62,522 nucleotides of DNA from an uncultured Pseudogracilibacillus sp. (GTDB taxonomy: Bacteria; Bacillota; Bacilli; Bacillales; Amphibacillaceae). Where the stretch lies: the NCBI GenBank assembly GCA_937974845.1, contig CALJVC010000021.1, forward strand, positions 1 to 62,522, read 5' to 3'. Below are positions 50,285 to 58,715 of the stretch, in pieces (the stretch's first letter is position 1; each line of letters starts with the position of its first letter). The notes below the pieces were generated by a model. The model saw only the letters and a list, made by a program, of their open reading frames with translations, made no database searches and was not told where the DNA came from. The translations under genes were made by a program, and so were the position numbers.

Positions 50285-52432
50285 GTGGAAAAGTTATTAG
50301 CTATCGTTGCCAAAGAAGTAAAACAGAGTAAACATACTGTAAAAAAAGTAATCGATTTGTTAGAGGAAGGAAACACCGTTCCCTTTATCGCCCGTTATCG
50401 AAAAGAAGCGACCGGTGGTTTGGATGAAACAGAAATAAAGGCGATTGAAGATCAATGGACCTATGCCGTTCACTTGCATGAACGAAAAGAGGAAGTCCTC
50501 CGTCTTATTGATGAACAGGGAAAGTTGACGGAGGCCTTGCGTCAAGAAATCGAAGAGGCAGACCAGTTGCAACGGGTGGAAGATTTATACCGTCCTTACC
50601 GGAAAAAGCGTCGTACCCGGGCAACCATTGCTAAAGAAAAAGGATTAGAACCTTTAGCCCGCCTCGTATGGGAGGAAGACGAGCTCTCCCTTGATACCGA
50701 AGTGGCCCAATATATTGATGAGGATAAGGAACTTTATACGAAGGACGATGTTCTAGCTGGAGTGAACGATATTATCGCTGAATGGATTTCCGACGATGCA
50801 GAATTTCGGAAAGAAATCCGCCGCCTCACTTGGAAAAAAGGAGTCTTAGAAACGAGTTTGAAAGAAGCAGAGGAAGATACAGCTAGAACGTATGAAATGT
50901 ATTATGAATTTTCTCAGCCGGTTCGTCAACTTGTCTCCCACCGAGTATTGGCGATTAACCGAGGGGAAAAGGAAGGAGTCTTACGGGTAGCTATTCTTGC
51001 TCCGGAAGAGGAGATAATTCGCTATTTAGAAAAACAATTACTTTCCCCGACGAAGGATGCCTCTTTAGCAAATATTATACAAGGGGCTCTAGAGGACAGT
51101 TATAAGCGATTGATTCAACCAGCAGTAGAAAGGGATGTGCGCAACCGTTTAACAGAAGAGGCTGAGGCCCAGGCAATCGAAGTGTTTTCTAAAAACTTAC
51201 GACAACTTCTTTTACAGCCTCCACTAAAAGGACGGACGATTTTAAGTATCGACCCGGCCTATCGGACTGGATGTAAGTTTGCTGTGGTTGATGAGACGGG
51301 GAAGATGCAGGAGGTTGGTGTCATCTATCCTACACCACCGACAAAGGATTATAAAGGATCGGAAGAAACGGTGTTACGATTACTTTCGAGCTATCCGATA
51401 CAGTTAATAGCAATCGGTAATGGAACTGCATCACGGGAGACGGAACAGTTCGTTTCGCAAGTAATTGAAGCCAACGCCTTAACGATTCCATATATCATTG
51501 TGAATGAGGCTGGAGCTAGTGTCTATTCTGCGTCAGAATTAGCTAGGGAAGAGTTTCCAGATTTAGAAGTAGAAGAAAGAAGCGCGGTGTCGATTGCTCG
51601 CCGTGTCCAAGATCCCCTTGCAGAATTAGTAAAAATTGATCCGAAGTCAATTGGTGTCGGCCAGTACCAGTATGATGTATCGCAAAAAGAGCTGACGGAA
51701 TCCTTGCACTTTGTCGTCGAAACCGCAGTAAACCAAGTAGGTGTAAATGTCAACACTGCATCGAAACCGCTCTTAGAACGGGTAGCTGGCTTAACGAAGG
51801 CAACGGCAGAGAATATTGTAGCCTACCGGCATACAATCGGTAAGTTTACGAATCGGGCACAATTGAAAGAGGTGCCAAGATTAGGGCCGAAAACGTATGA
51901 ACAGAGCATCGGTTTTTTACGTATTATCGACGGTGACCATCCGTTAGATCAAACCCCAATCCATCCGGAGAGCTATTCTGTAGCTATGGCCTTACTTGAA
52001 CGTATAGGCATCTCCTTAGATTCAATCGGTAGCGAAGAACTTCGTAAGCGATTGGAGGATGTCGATTTAGCCAAGCTTTCAGAGGAGCTAGAAGTAGGTC
52101 TCCCGACATTAACGGATATTGTTCAAGCGTTACAGCAACCGAACCGGGATATGCGGGATGAATTTCCTCAACCAATCTTAAAGACGAAAGTTTTAACTTT
52201 AGAAGACTTAGAAGTAGGAATGGAATTAGAAGGAACTGTTCGTAATGTCGTGGATTTTGGAGCCTTTGTCGATATCGGTGTTGGACAAGATGGCCTTGTC
52301 CATATTTCTAAAATGGCTAACCATTTCGTTCGTCACCCTATGGATATCGTTGCTGTAGGCGATATCGTAACAGTATGGGTGGAGGATGTAGATTTAGAAC
52401 GTGAACGCATCGCCCTACGTATGGTTAAATAA
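50285..52432 (+). CDS. tex: Transcription accessory protein Tex
   Basis: A 715-residue RNA-binding protein. An N-terminal helical Tex domain (TVPFIARYRKEATGGLDE near residue 35) is followed by a YqgF-type RNase H-like domain (ILSIDPAYRTGCKFAVVDETG about 320), helix-hairpin-helix repeats (about 490-570) and a C-terminal S1 domain (GTVRNVVDFGAFVDIGVGQD about 650). GTG 50285 is seven bases after AAAGGAG. It follows sigB by 21 bp and may be co-transcribed with it. Confidence 0.95.
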   Translation: MEKLLAIVAKEVKQSKHTVKKVIDLLEEGNTVPFIARYRKEATGGLDETEIKAIEDQWTYAVHLHERKEEVLRLIDEQGKLTEALRQEIEEADQLQRVEDLYRPYRKKRRTRATIAKEKGLEPLARLVWEEDELSLDTEVAQYIDEDKELYTKDDVLAGVNDIIAEWISDDAEFRKEIRRLTWKKGVLETSLKEAEEDTARTYEMYYEFSQPVRQLVSHRVLAINRGEKEGVLRVAILAPEEEIIRYLEKQLLSPTKDASLANIIQGALEDSYKRLIQPAVERDVRNRLTEEAEAQAIEVFSKNLRQLLLQPPLKGRTILSIDPAYRTGCKFAVVDETGKMQEVGVIYPTPPTKDYKGSEETVLRLLSSYPIQLIAIGNGTASRETEQFVSQVIEANALTIPYIIVNEAGASVYSASELAREEFPDLEVEERSAVSIARRVQDPLAELVKIDPKSIGVGQYQYDVSQKELTESLHFVVETAVNQVGVNVNTASKPLLERVAGLTKATAENIVAYRHTIGKFTNRAQLKEVPRLGPKTYEQSIGFLRIIDGDHPLDQTPIHPESYSVAMALLERIGISLDSIGSEELRKRLEDVDLAKLSEELEVGLPTLTDIVQALQQPNRDMRDEFPQPILKTKVLTLEDLEVGMELEGTVRNVVDFGAFVDIGVGQDGLVHISKMANHFVRHPMDIVAVGDIVTVWVEDVDLERERIALRMVK

Positions 52433-52464
52433 TAGATATAGCTTACATTTCACGGGGTGTTTCA

Positions 52465-53295
52465 ATGACGTATACACAATTAAAATGGTTGATTTTATTA
52501 ATTCCTACGATTACGGTAGGCATATGGGAATACGTTCGCCACGAATACCTGCTTCCGTATATTTCAATGGATCTTGGAAATTGGCTTACTCCCGTTATCG
52601 TTTTATTTGTTACCTTCACTCTTTTAACGCGACTTTTTGCTAAAATTGAACGGATGCAAGAACAATTGCAAAAGGAACGTACCGAAAAGGCTGCCCTAGA
52701 GGAGAGGGAGAGAATTGCTCGAGAACTTCATGACGGCATGGCTCAATCCCTCTTCTTATTATCGGTTAAGATTAAACAACTCCATCAGCTCGATGTTAAA
52801 GAAGAAGATCGAAAGAAGTTTGAAGAAATTCAGGCGAGCGTCCTCGATATACATGAATATGTACGTAGCGGGATAGAGAATTTGCGTCAACCGACCGTTG
52901 AAGAAATTGATTTTCCAAGGGCGATAGAGGAAGAATTAAAACAATTTCAAGAGGAAACAGGTGTAAAGGTCGACGCTAGCTTACATATTGACGAAGCTTA
53001 TCTTACGACGAAGGAAAAAAGGGAATTAATGTTTTGTGTGAAAGAATCTCTGATTAACGTCCAAAAGCATGCACAGGCCAATAGGGTAAGGGTAAAAGCT
53101 GAAATCACCTCTTCCCAAAGGGAGATAGAAATTAGAGATGATGGCATTGGCTTTCAAATCGATAAGCCTCTGGTTACCCATTTCGGCCTTCGGATGATGC
53201 AAGAACGTTGTGAACGTATTGATTGGACTTTTACCGTCGAACGGATGGAAGGGGAAACGATTCTACAATTTGTAGGAAAAGGAGAGGAGCAATAA
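52465..53295 (+). CDS. NarL-group sensor histidine kinase
   Basis: A 276-residue membrane kinase. Two N-terminal helices (about residues 5-22 and 38-58) enclose only about 15 outside residues, so there is no real extracytoplasmic sensor and no PAS domain. A short coiled coil leads to the HisKA_3 box ERIARELHDGMAQSLF (His89) and an HATPase domain (ESLINVQKHAQANRV, IEIRDDGIGFQ, HFGLRMMQERC). This layout resembles LiaS/YfiJ-type membrane-stress sensors. It is 5 bp ahead of its response regulator and convergent with the nos cluster. Confidence 0.9.
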   Translation: MTYTQLKWLILLIPTITVGIWEYVRHEYLLPYISMDLGNWLTPVIVLFVTFTLLTRLFAKIERMQEQLQKERTEKAALEERERIARELHDGMAQSLFLLSVKIKQLHQLDVKEEDRKKFEEIQASVLDIHEYVRSGIENLRQPTVEEIDFPRAIEEELKQFQEETGVKVDASLHIDEAYLTTKEKRELMFCVKESLINVQKHAQANRVRVKAEITSSQREIEIRDDGIGFQIDKPLVTHFGLRMMQERCERIDWTFTVERMEGETILQFVGKGEEQ

Positions 53296-53299
53296 GGAC

Positions 53300-53950
53300 A
53301 TGGACAACATCAATGTACTCATTGTCGACGACCATCCGATGGCTCGAGAAGCGATGAAGGAAATTTTACAGGAAGATGCTACGTTCCAAGTAATCGCTGA
53401 GGCGAAAAATGGAAAGGAAGCTCTTCTGTTTACCGAAAAACATATGCCTGATTTAATTTTAATGGATATTCGTTTACCAGATATCAGTGGCATTGAAGTG
53501 ACGAAGAGAATTAAAACTTTATTCCCTTATGTGAAAATTGTGATGGTCACCGTATCGGACGATGTCGTCGACCTTTTCGAATCGATCAAATACGGTGCCC
53601 AAGGTTACTTGATTAAGCATGTCGAGCATGATTCCTGGATTCCTTATTTAAAAGCAATCATGGATGATGAGATGCCTATCGATGAATTTTTAGCCGAACA
53701 ACTTTTACGGGAGTTCACCGAAAAGAAGTCCGATACACCTATACTCGATCCAAAACTCTCGAATCGAGAGTATGAAATTTTAACCTGGGTAGCCAAGGGA
53801 TTGACGAATAGGGAAATCTCCATCCAATTAGGTATATCGGAATATACGGTAAAAAATCATTTAAAAAATTTATTCCAAAAATTACATCTGAGCAATCGTG
53901 TACAGTTGGCGAAATACGCCTATGAAAAAGGAATCGTCCGACCTAAGTAA
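53300..53950 (+). CDS. NarL-family response regulator
   Basis: A 216-residue regulator: a receiver domain (LIVDDHPMAREAM, phospho-acceptor Asp56 in LILMDIRLPD, conserved Lys in LIKHVEHD) and a LuxR-type helix-turn-helix (LSNREYEILTWVAKGLTNREISIQLGISEYTVKNHL, described here in two halves of one motif at about residues 153-188). It pairs with the kinase just upstream. Its stop codon overlaps the end of nosF by 8 bp, tail to tail, without a terminator between. The nos genes are an obvious candidate target, by position only. Confidence 0.9.
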   Translation: MDNINVLIVDDHPMAREAMKEILQEDATFQVIAEAKNGKEALLFTEKHMPDLILMDIRLPDISGIEVTKRIKTLFPYVKIVMVTVSDDVVDLFESIKYGAQGYLIKHVEHDSWIPYLKAIMDDEMPIDEFLAEQLLREFTEKKSDTPILDPKLSNREYEILTWVAKGLTNREISIQLGISEYTVKNHLKNLFQKLHLSNRVQLAKYAYEKGIVRPK

Positions 53951-54665
53951 ATTGTGAAAAATATAATTCTTGGAAGGTATTGTACAGTCCATCTTCCTTA
54001 TATTCTTCAATCGGTCCTTTGCTGATTACTTTTCCGTCGCTTAAAAACACGACTTCGTCAGCAATTTCTTCGGCTACGACTAAATCGTGCGTAGAAAAAA
54101 GGACCGATTGCCCACTTTCCTTCGCTTGGAGCATGAGCTCACTAAATTGCTTGATCCAGTAAGGGTCTAAACCGTTGGTCGGTTCGTCTAAAATAATGAC
54201 CGGCGGTTTGTTGAGCAAGGCTTGGGCTAAGAGCAAACGTTGCTTCATTCCTTTAGAAAAAGCCTTCACTTTTTTATTCATATGAGGGCTCAGACCGACA
54301 GCTTCGATCACTTCTTCCGTCCGTTCCGGGGCGATTTTTTTTAATTTAGCATAAAAATGAATCGTTTCTCGTGCGCTAATCGACGGCTGAAAGTTAAAGT
54401 CGTCGGGCATGTAGCCGAAGGTTTGCATGTAATTTTTTCGATCTTTTCTAAAATGGTGTCCATCGATCCAAATAGAACCCTCCGTCGGTTTAATTAGACC
54501 GGTTATCATCCGAATCAAGGTGCTTTTTCCAGCTCCATTGCCACCGCAAAGGGCGAGGATCTTTCCTTTTTCTAAACTATGGGAAAAAGGAGCAACAATG
54601 TCTAGTTTATTGACTTTTTTAGAGATGTTTTCGATTTGAATTAGGGTTTCCTTACTGTGTACCAT
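53943..54665 (-). CDS. nosF: ABC transporter ATPase NosF
   Basis: A 240-residue ABC ATPase of the nos maturation transporter. Walker A is GGNGAGKSTLIRM (about residue 42), the signature is FSKGMKQRLLLAQ and Walker B is PVIILDEPTNGLDP. NosF with NosY and NosD is thought to drive delivery of sulfur for the CuZ centre of nitrous oxide reductase. It overlaps nosY by 14 bases and is the last gene of the cluster. Confidence 0.85.
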   Translation of the reverse strand: MVHSKETLIQIENISKKVNKLDIVAPFSHSLEKGKILALCGGNGAGKSTLIRMITGLIKPTEGSIWIDGHHFRKDRKNYMQTFGYMPDDFNFQPSISARETIHFYAKLKKIAPERTEEVIEAVGLSPHMNKKVKAFSKGMKQRLLLAQALLNKPPVIILDEPTNGLDPYWIKQFSELMLQAKESGQSVLFSTHDLVVAEEIADEVVFLSDGKVISKGPIEEYKEDGLYNTFQELYFSQFT

Positions 54666-55476
54666 ATTGATCGCCTCGTTTCCAAATTAAACTACTTACA
54701 AATAAGGTTACGACGATGATAGCTAGGAAGACTAAAATAAAAATGAATAGACCACCATCGCTCGTGGCCCAAGTAATCCACTGGTCATAGTCTGCCCCAA
54801 AGGCCGAACCTGCCCCGAGGCGCATCATCGTAAATACGCGTATTAACTCAGCAGGGTTTAAAATCGTAAGAAACTGCAAGGTAGGTTGAATCATCTGATA
54901 GGAAGGCAATAGGCTTAATAAACTGATCATTAATAAAGGCCAGCTAATGATAAAGATAAACCAGATCGCAATCGTCCAAATAAGGGCATGCCAACGGTTT
55001 TTGGCTATCGCACCGATGAGGATCGATATACTTAAAAAAGCTAGGGCTAACAATAAAGCGAACACTAACAGAAGTCCGAAGGTTTTTCCGTTTAGGTCTT
55101 GATTAAATATAGTGATTATAACTCCAGAAAAGCCAAAGCTAAAAAAGACAATCGTCAGTAAAATTACAGCTAATCCTAACCATTTACCAATTAAAAAAGA
55201 GAAAGATGAGATAGGGTATGTGACGAGAAGGCCCCAATGTCCATCTTCTTTTTCTGAAGTTATCGAAAAGCTTCCCAGTAACAATGTGATTAAGGGGAGT
55301 AAGTAAAGAGTCATGTTCATCATTGTACCGGTCATATCCGTATATCCTTCGATATTTCGGGTGCTAGCTTGCAATAATAAGAGAGTCGTAGTAAATAGGG
55401 TAAATAAAATTAAAAAAGAGTAGGTCCATGCATTTCGAAAACCTAATTTAATTTCGCGTTTCATTACTGTGAACAA
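54652..55476 (-). CDS. nosY: ABC-2 permease NosY
   Basis: A 274-residue membrane protein with about six helices and a short N-terminal cytoplasmic helix typical of NosY (MKREIKLGFRNAWTY). SITSEKEDGHWGLLVTYPISSFSFLIGKWLG is the conserved coupling loop between helices 2 and 3. TTG 55476 is preferred, seven bases after GAGGTGA; ATG 55464 is the alternative. It is separated from nosL by a long hairpin and coupled to nosF. Confidence 0.85.
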   Translation of the reverse strand: MFTVMKREIKLGFRNAWTYSFLILFTLFTTTLLLLQASTRNIEGYTDMTGTMMNMTLYLLPLITLLLGSFSITSEKEDGHWGLLVTYPISSFSFLIGKWLGLAVILLTIVFFSFGFSGVIITIFNQDLNGKTFGLLLVFALLLALAFLSISILIGAIAKNRWHALIWTIAIWFIFIISWPLLMISLLSLLPSYQMIQPTLQFLTILNPAELIRVFTMMRLGAGSAFGADYDQWITWATSDGGLFIFILVFLAIIVVTLFVSSLIWKRGDQYGTQ

Positions 55477-55519
55477 CGTGCTGTCACCTCGATTATCATT
55501 CCTTTATCTATATGAAAAG

Positions 55520-55565
55520 ATGTATAGGTGAAAGCGAGCATCAATTAATTCTTTCACCTATACAT
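55520..55565 (-). terminator. Long hairpin between nosL and nosY
   Basis: A perfect 15-bp stem, ATGTATAGGTGAAAG paired with CTTTCACCTATACAT, with a 16-base loop. On the minus strand only a short T-rich tail (CTTTTC) follows, so it may be a partial terminator, an mRNA processing or a stability element that sets nosY-nosF levels below nosD-nosL. Confidence 0.65.
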
Positions 55566-55588
55566 GTACGATTTTTCTATACTTCTTC

Positions 55589-56179
55589 TTACTCTTCGTC
55601 TTCTTCGTCACCATGGTCGTCGTGATCATCGTGATCATCGTGGTCGCCATGGTCCATCATTTCTTTGTTCATCTTCCACTCATGATCATAAAGTTCATCT
55701 CTAGTCATGATTGTTCCTTTACCGAAGTCATCGATAAAGGCCTCTGCATCTTCACTATCTTTGAAAGAAATTACACCATAAGCCATTGGAGTTTCGATTG
55801 TTTCTTCATAAACGAAGGTAGCACCTTCGATATCGATCCATTCTTCTGTATTATAGTCACGTACGAAGGCTGCACCAATATCATCGGTTCCATTTTCATC
55901 AATCCAAGTGTGTAAGCAACCGATGTCGTCAAACTTAAGGGAACGATCGTTAGTTAATACAATTTGTGTTGCGTGCTGGTCGTTCGGTACAGCCATAGCA
56001 CAGACGTCACAGACATCGTTTTCGGATACGTCTTCAGGTTCATAGCCTAAATCTTCTGTTTCAGCAGTTTCTGTTCCTTCTGCGTCTTCTGTCGTTGCTT
56101 CATCTTCTGTGTTACCGCAGGCAACGACTAGAACAGCTGCAAGTAACAGGACGAATAAAAGTGATAATTTCTTTTTCAT
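55589..56179 (-). CDS. nosL: Copper chaperone lipoprotein NosL with His/Asp-rich tail
   Basis: A 196-residue lipoprotein with a lipobox VVAC (Cys21), an acidic linker, then the NosL core: CDVCAMAV (CxxCxM, Cu(I)-binding, about residues 57-64), LKFDDIGCLHTW and AYGVISFKDSEDAEAF. After residue about 173 it ends in HGDHDDHDDHDDHGDEEDEE, a His/Asp/Glu-rich tail that could bind extra metal. NosL delivers copper for the CuZ site. Its ATG overlaps the nosD stop codon by 4 bases. The tail is not part of the usual NosL domain. Confidence 0.88.
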   Translation of the reverse strand: MKKKLSLLFVLLLAAVLVVACGNTEDEATTEDAEGTETAETEDLGYEPEDVSENDVCDVCAMAVPNDQHATQIVLTNDRSLKFDDIGCLHTWIDENGTDDIGAAFVRDYNTEEWIDIEGATFVYEETIETPMAYGVISFKDSEDAEAFIDDFGKGTIMTRDELYDHEWKMNKEMMDHGDHDDHDDHDDHGDEEDEE

Positions 56180-57486
56180 CTTTTTGTAACCCCCATAAAT
56201 ATTATTGTTCCACTAATAAGTAATAGAAATATGCTTGATAAAAATAAGCCTTTACTGCTTGCTTCCGTCGAGTCTTCTTCCTCTAACGGATTATCTAATA
56301 AGGGTTGAACGTCTTTTAATTGCTGTTCAACCGGTGTGTGCAACATCTTTTCTAAAAATATCATTCCCGGTGATTGGAATAAAAGACGATAAGGAGGATA
56401 TTCATTTGTGATATGCAAATAAAAGGGATCGATTGTATAAATTAAATCGCTAAAACCGTCTCCTGATAAATCCAACCCTCTATGGTTACTCCAATAATTT
56501 CGGTTCGTTTCATTATCTGAGCTACCTTCGGCTTGACCTTGTACGGCGTTAGCTAGAAAGGCATTGTGATAGATGACGTTATGTTCAGCATTTTTAAACT
56601 GCAACCCGACAAAGTTATTTTGAACATTATTTTCTGTAATTTCATTTTCATGGGCTTCTTCAACGAAGATACCTACCCGGTTATGGGCAATATCGTTTTC
56701 TTTGATGATTGCATCACTTACATCATATAAAAGTAATCCTAAGGATTGTACATTTTTTTGGTTATACTTTAAAATGTTATGATATGCCTTAGTGCCTTTT
56801 GTTCCCATGATCATCATGCCACTAATATTTTCATAGGATTCGTTGGCAAAAATTTCTGTTCTCCTAGTGAACATTAGATGGTAACCGTAGCGTAGATGGC
56901 TAGCGTGATTGTGGTGGATAATATTTTCTTTACTACTTTCTACATAGATACCATCTTCAACATGGGATATGTTCGCTTCTGTAATTTCATTATGGTCAGC
57001 TTCGAACAAGTCAATCCCATGGTTTCGCTGGGGGATCGGCACATGGGCTTCTCCTGTAATGGTTACCTTTTGAATGGTGTTGTGATGCGCATCTATCAAT
57101 TGGATACCGTAACTATCTGTATCAATTGTTACATTTTCAATCTTGTTCTTGTCACTAGTAACGAAGATTGCTGCCTTATCTTTTTCCATGTTGCGATAGT
57201 AGAGATGAAGGTTTTTTAGGGTAACTTCATTAGCTGCGATAGTGATGGCTGGTTCACTACCTTCTACTTGAAAGAGAACATCCTCATCTCCTACTAGGGT
57301 AATAGCTTTGTCAATGGTAATTGCTTCTGTATATGTTCCTGCAGGTATTGTAATGACATCGCCGTCCTCGGCTTCGTCGATCATCTTTTGTAAAGATGCC
57401 GGCTCAGCTGAAACGATTAAAGGACTGAGGGCGAGGATACAAAATAGGGTACTTAGATAGATGGTAAAAGTTTTGTATGTTTCCAC
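56176..57486 (-). CDS. nosD: Maturation protein NosD
   Basis: About 436 residues: a signal peptide (FTIYLSTLFCILALSPLIVSA), a right-handed beta-helix of parallel repeats (about residues 35-340) with recurring NxIxxN turns, such as NEITENNVQNNFVGLQFK, and a C-terminal membrane helix (about 412-432). This is the NosD/CASH layout. It should be extracytoplasmic and work with NosFY. GTG 57486 is preferred, following AAAGGAGG; TTG 57510 would place that site inside the gene. First gene of the cluster. Confidence 0.87.
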   Translation of the reverse strand: METYKTFTIYLSTLFCILALSPLIVSAEPASLQKMIDEAEDGDVITIPAGTYTEAITIDKAITLVGDEDVLFQVEGSEPAITIAANEVTLKNLHLYYRNMEKDKAAIFVTSDKNKIENVTIDTDSYGIQLIDAHHNTIQKVTITGEAHVPIPQRNHGIDLFEADHNEITEANISHVEDGIYVESSKENIIHHNHASHLRYGYHLMFTRRTEIFANESYENISGMMIMGTKGTKAYHNILKYNQKNVQSLGLLLYDVSDAIIKENDIAHNRVGIFVEEAHENEITENNVQNNFVGLQFKNAEHNVIYHNAFLANAVQGQAEGSSDNETNRNYWSNHRGLDLSGDGFSDLIYTIDPFYLHITNEYPPYRLLFQSPGMIFLEKMLHTPVEQQLKDVQPLLDNPLEEEDSTEASSKGLFLSSIFLLLISGTIIFMGVTKR

Positions 57487-57597
57487 GTATGGACGATCCT
57501 CCTTTATCAAAAGTAAAGATGTTGCATATATAACCTAACATAAATTTTACAATTGTTTATGACTCAAAAGGGCTAAAAAATGATAAGTTTTAGTAAT

Positions 57598-57638
57598 TTT
57601 TGTGACAAAACTATAACATTTGTTTGAATTTGTTATAA
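57598..57638 (-). promoter_or_regulatory. nosD promoter and operator-like palindrome
   Basis: On the minus strand TTATAA (57638-57633), 17 bp and TATAGT (57615-57610) with a TGT extension. Directly downstream lies a 13-bp palindrome TTTTGT-C-ACAAAA (57598-57610) that touches the -10 and likely start site, a repressor-like position. The regulator is unknown. Confidence 0.45.
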
Positions 57639-57726
57639 TTTATCAACTTTATTCTTCGTTAGGAAAGGGGCTTCTGCCTATCTTTTTTTCCTCTTTTCAA
57701 GGTGAAGTTAGAAGATAATAAAAAAG

Positions 57727-57751
57727 GAACGATGTCGCTTCGACAACGTTC
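57727..57751 (-). terminator. Esterase gene terminator
   Basis: GAACG-TGTCG pairs with CGACA-CGTTC around AAG and is followed on the minus strand by CTTTTTT. It overlaps the end of the gene region. Confidence 0.88.
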
Positions 57752-57753
57752 TT

Positions 57754-58467
57754 TTACTTTCTGGATTTATGCTCTCCATTGTCTTCGTTTAAAAAATCAA
57801 GGATCATTTTATTTAAAATCTCCCGGTCTTCTCCTAAACAAATCATATGGTTCGCCTGTTCGAAAATAACAACTTCTTTCTCTTCAGAACCGATCTCTTT
57901 TTCTAAAGTATAGGCAGTTTTGTACGGTACTAAACTATCGCGTTGGCCTTGGGCGATAAATACGGGAGAACGAATATCTTCTAAATATTGCTTCGTTTTA
58001 TTAACGAGTTTCATAAATTCGACATTAGCCCGGAAAGGAACGGTTTCCAGTTTACTTTTATAGTGGGTGTAGATTTTATTCTCTTCTAATTGTCCCTTAA
58101 ATCCATCGCTAATTACCTCAGCCACATAACGGCTTAAATATTTAAAGGAAAGGTATTTACGGGCAGTCGCTAATAGGACGAGTTTATCGACCTCGTAATG
58201 GGCGGCTAAATAACTGGCAATCATCCCACCCATAGAAAATCCAATGACATAGACTTCCTCACAATCTTTTCTTAGGGCTTGGAGGTGTTCGGCCATTTCT
58301 TCTAACCAAGTTTCATAGGAAACTTCTTCGAGGGCCAAGGTTTCCCCATGACCTGAAAGAAGAGGTACTTCAATTTTCCAATCTGTATGGGTTTCGAGAT
58401 ATTGCCGTAACGGTTCGACTTCATGGGGACCCCCGGTAAAACCATGAATAATTAAACAACCAATCAT
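57754..58467 (-). CDS. Carboxylesterase, Est30-like alpha/beta hydrolase
   Basis: A 237-residue serine hydrolase of the small thermophilic-carboxylesterase (Est30/YvaK) type. The catalytic triad is visible: Ser in GFSMGG (about residue 91), Asp in QGQRDSLVP (about 188) and His in QANHMICL (about 217). The oxyanion-hole motif is IHGFTGGPHEV near the N-terminus. ATG 58467 is five bases after GAGGTGG; GTG 58476 overlaps it. The substrate is likely short-chain esters. It may share a transcript with the upstream genes on the minus strand. Confidence 0.88.
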   Translation of the reverse strand: MIGCLIIHGFTGGPHEVEPLRQYLETHTDWKIEVPLLSGHGETLALEEVSYETWLEEMAEHLQALRKDCEEVYVIGFSMGGMIASYLAAHYEVDKLVLLATARKYLSFKYLSRYVAEVISDGFKGQLEENKIYTHYKSKLETVPFRANVEFMKLVNKTKQYLEDIRSPVFIAQGQRDSLVPYKTAYTLEKEIGSEEKEVVIFEQANHMICLGEDREILNKMILDFLNEDNGEHKSRK

Positions 58468-58502
58468 TTTTTCCACCTCTATTGTGAAAGCTTAGTCGAA
58501 TA

Positions 58503-58697
58503 TTAGTCGTGCTTTTTTTGTATGTAACGGACATAAAGAATATTCAATAGAACGATGGCAACCATCCCAGTGAGAATACCTAAAATAAAAGGTAGGTTCG
58601 GGTTGACGATGAGATTACCGATAATGCCTATAACACAGAGAAAAATACTAATGATGGCAATTCCCCATTTTTGCATAAGCTCTTGCAAGGCTTTCAA
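58503..58697 (-). CDS. Small two-helix membrane protein
   Basis: Up to 64 residues, with two hydrophobic helices (about residues 12-31 and 35-57) and a basic end RYIQKKHD. The start is uncertain: TTG 58697, TTG 58688 and ATG 58676 are in frame, with GAGGAG placed best for TTG 58688. It lies 18 bp after the DUF368 gene, so co-transcription and a shared membrane function are plausible. I recognise no family. Confidence 0.6.
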   Translation of the reverse strand: MKALQELMQKWGIAIISIFLCVIGIIGNLIVNPNLPFILGILTGMVAIVLLNILYVRYIQKKHD

Positions 58698-58715
58698 CTC
58701 CTCTTGTACGTTTTT

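Noticed and set aside
55476..55500. Fur-like AATGATAATC upstream of nosY
   Set aside because: Only one half-site matches; the dyad is incomplete.
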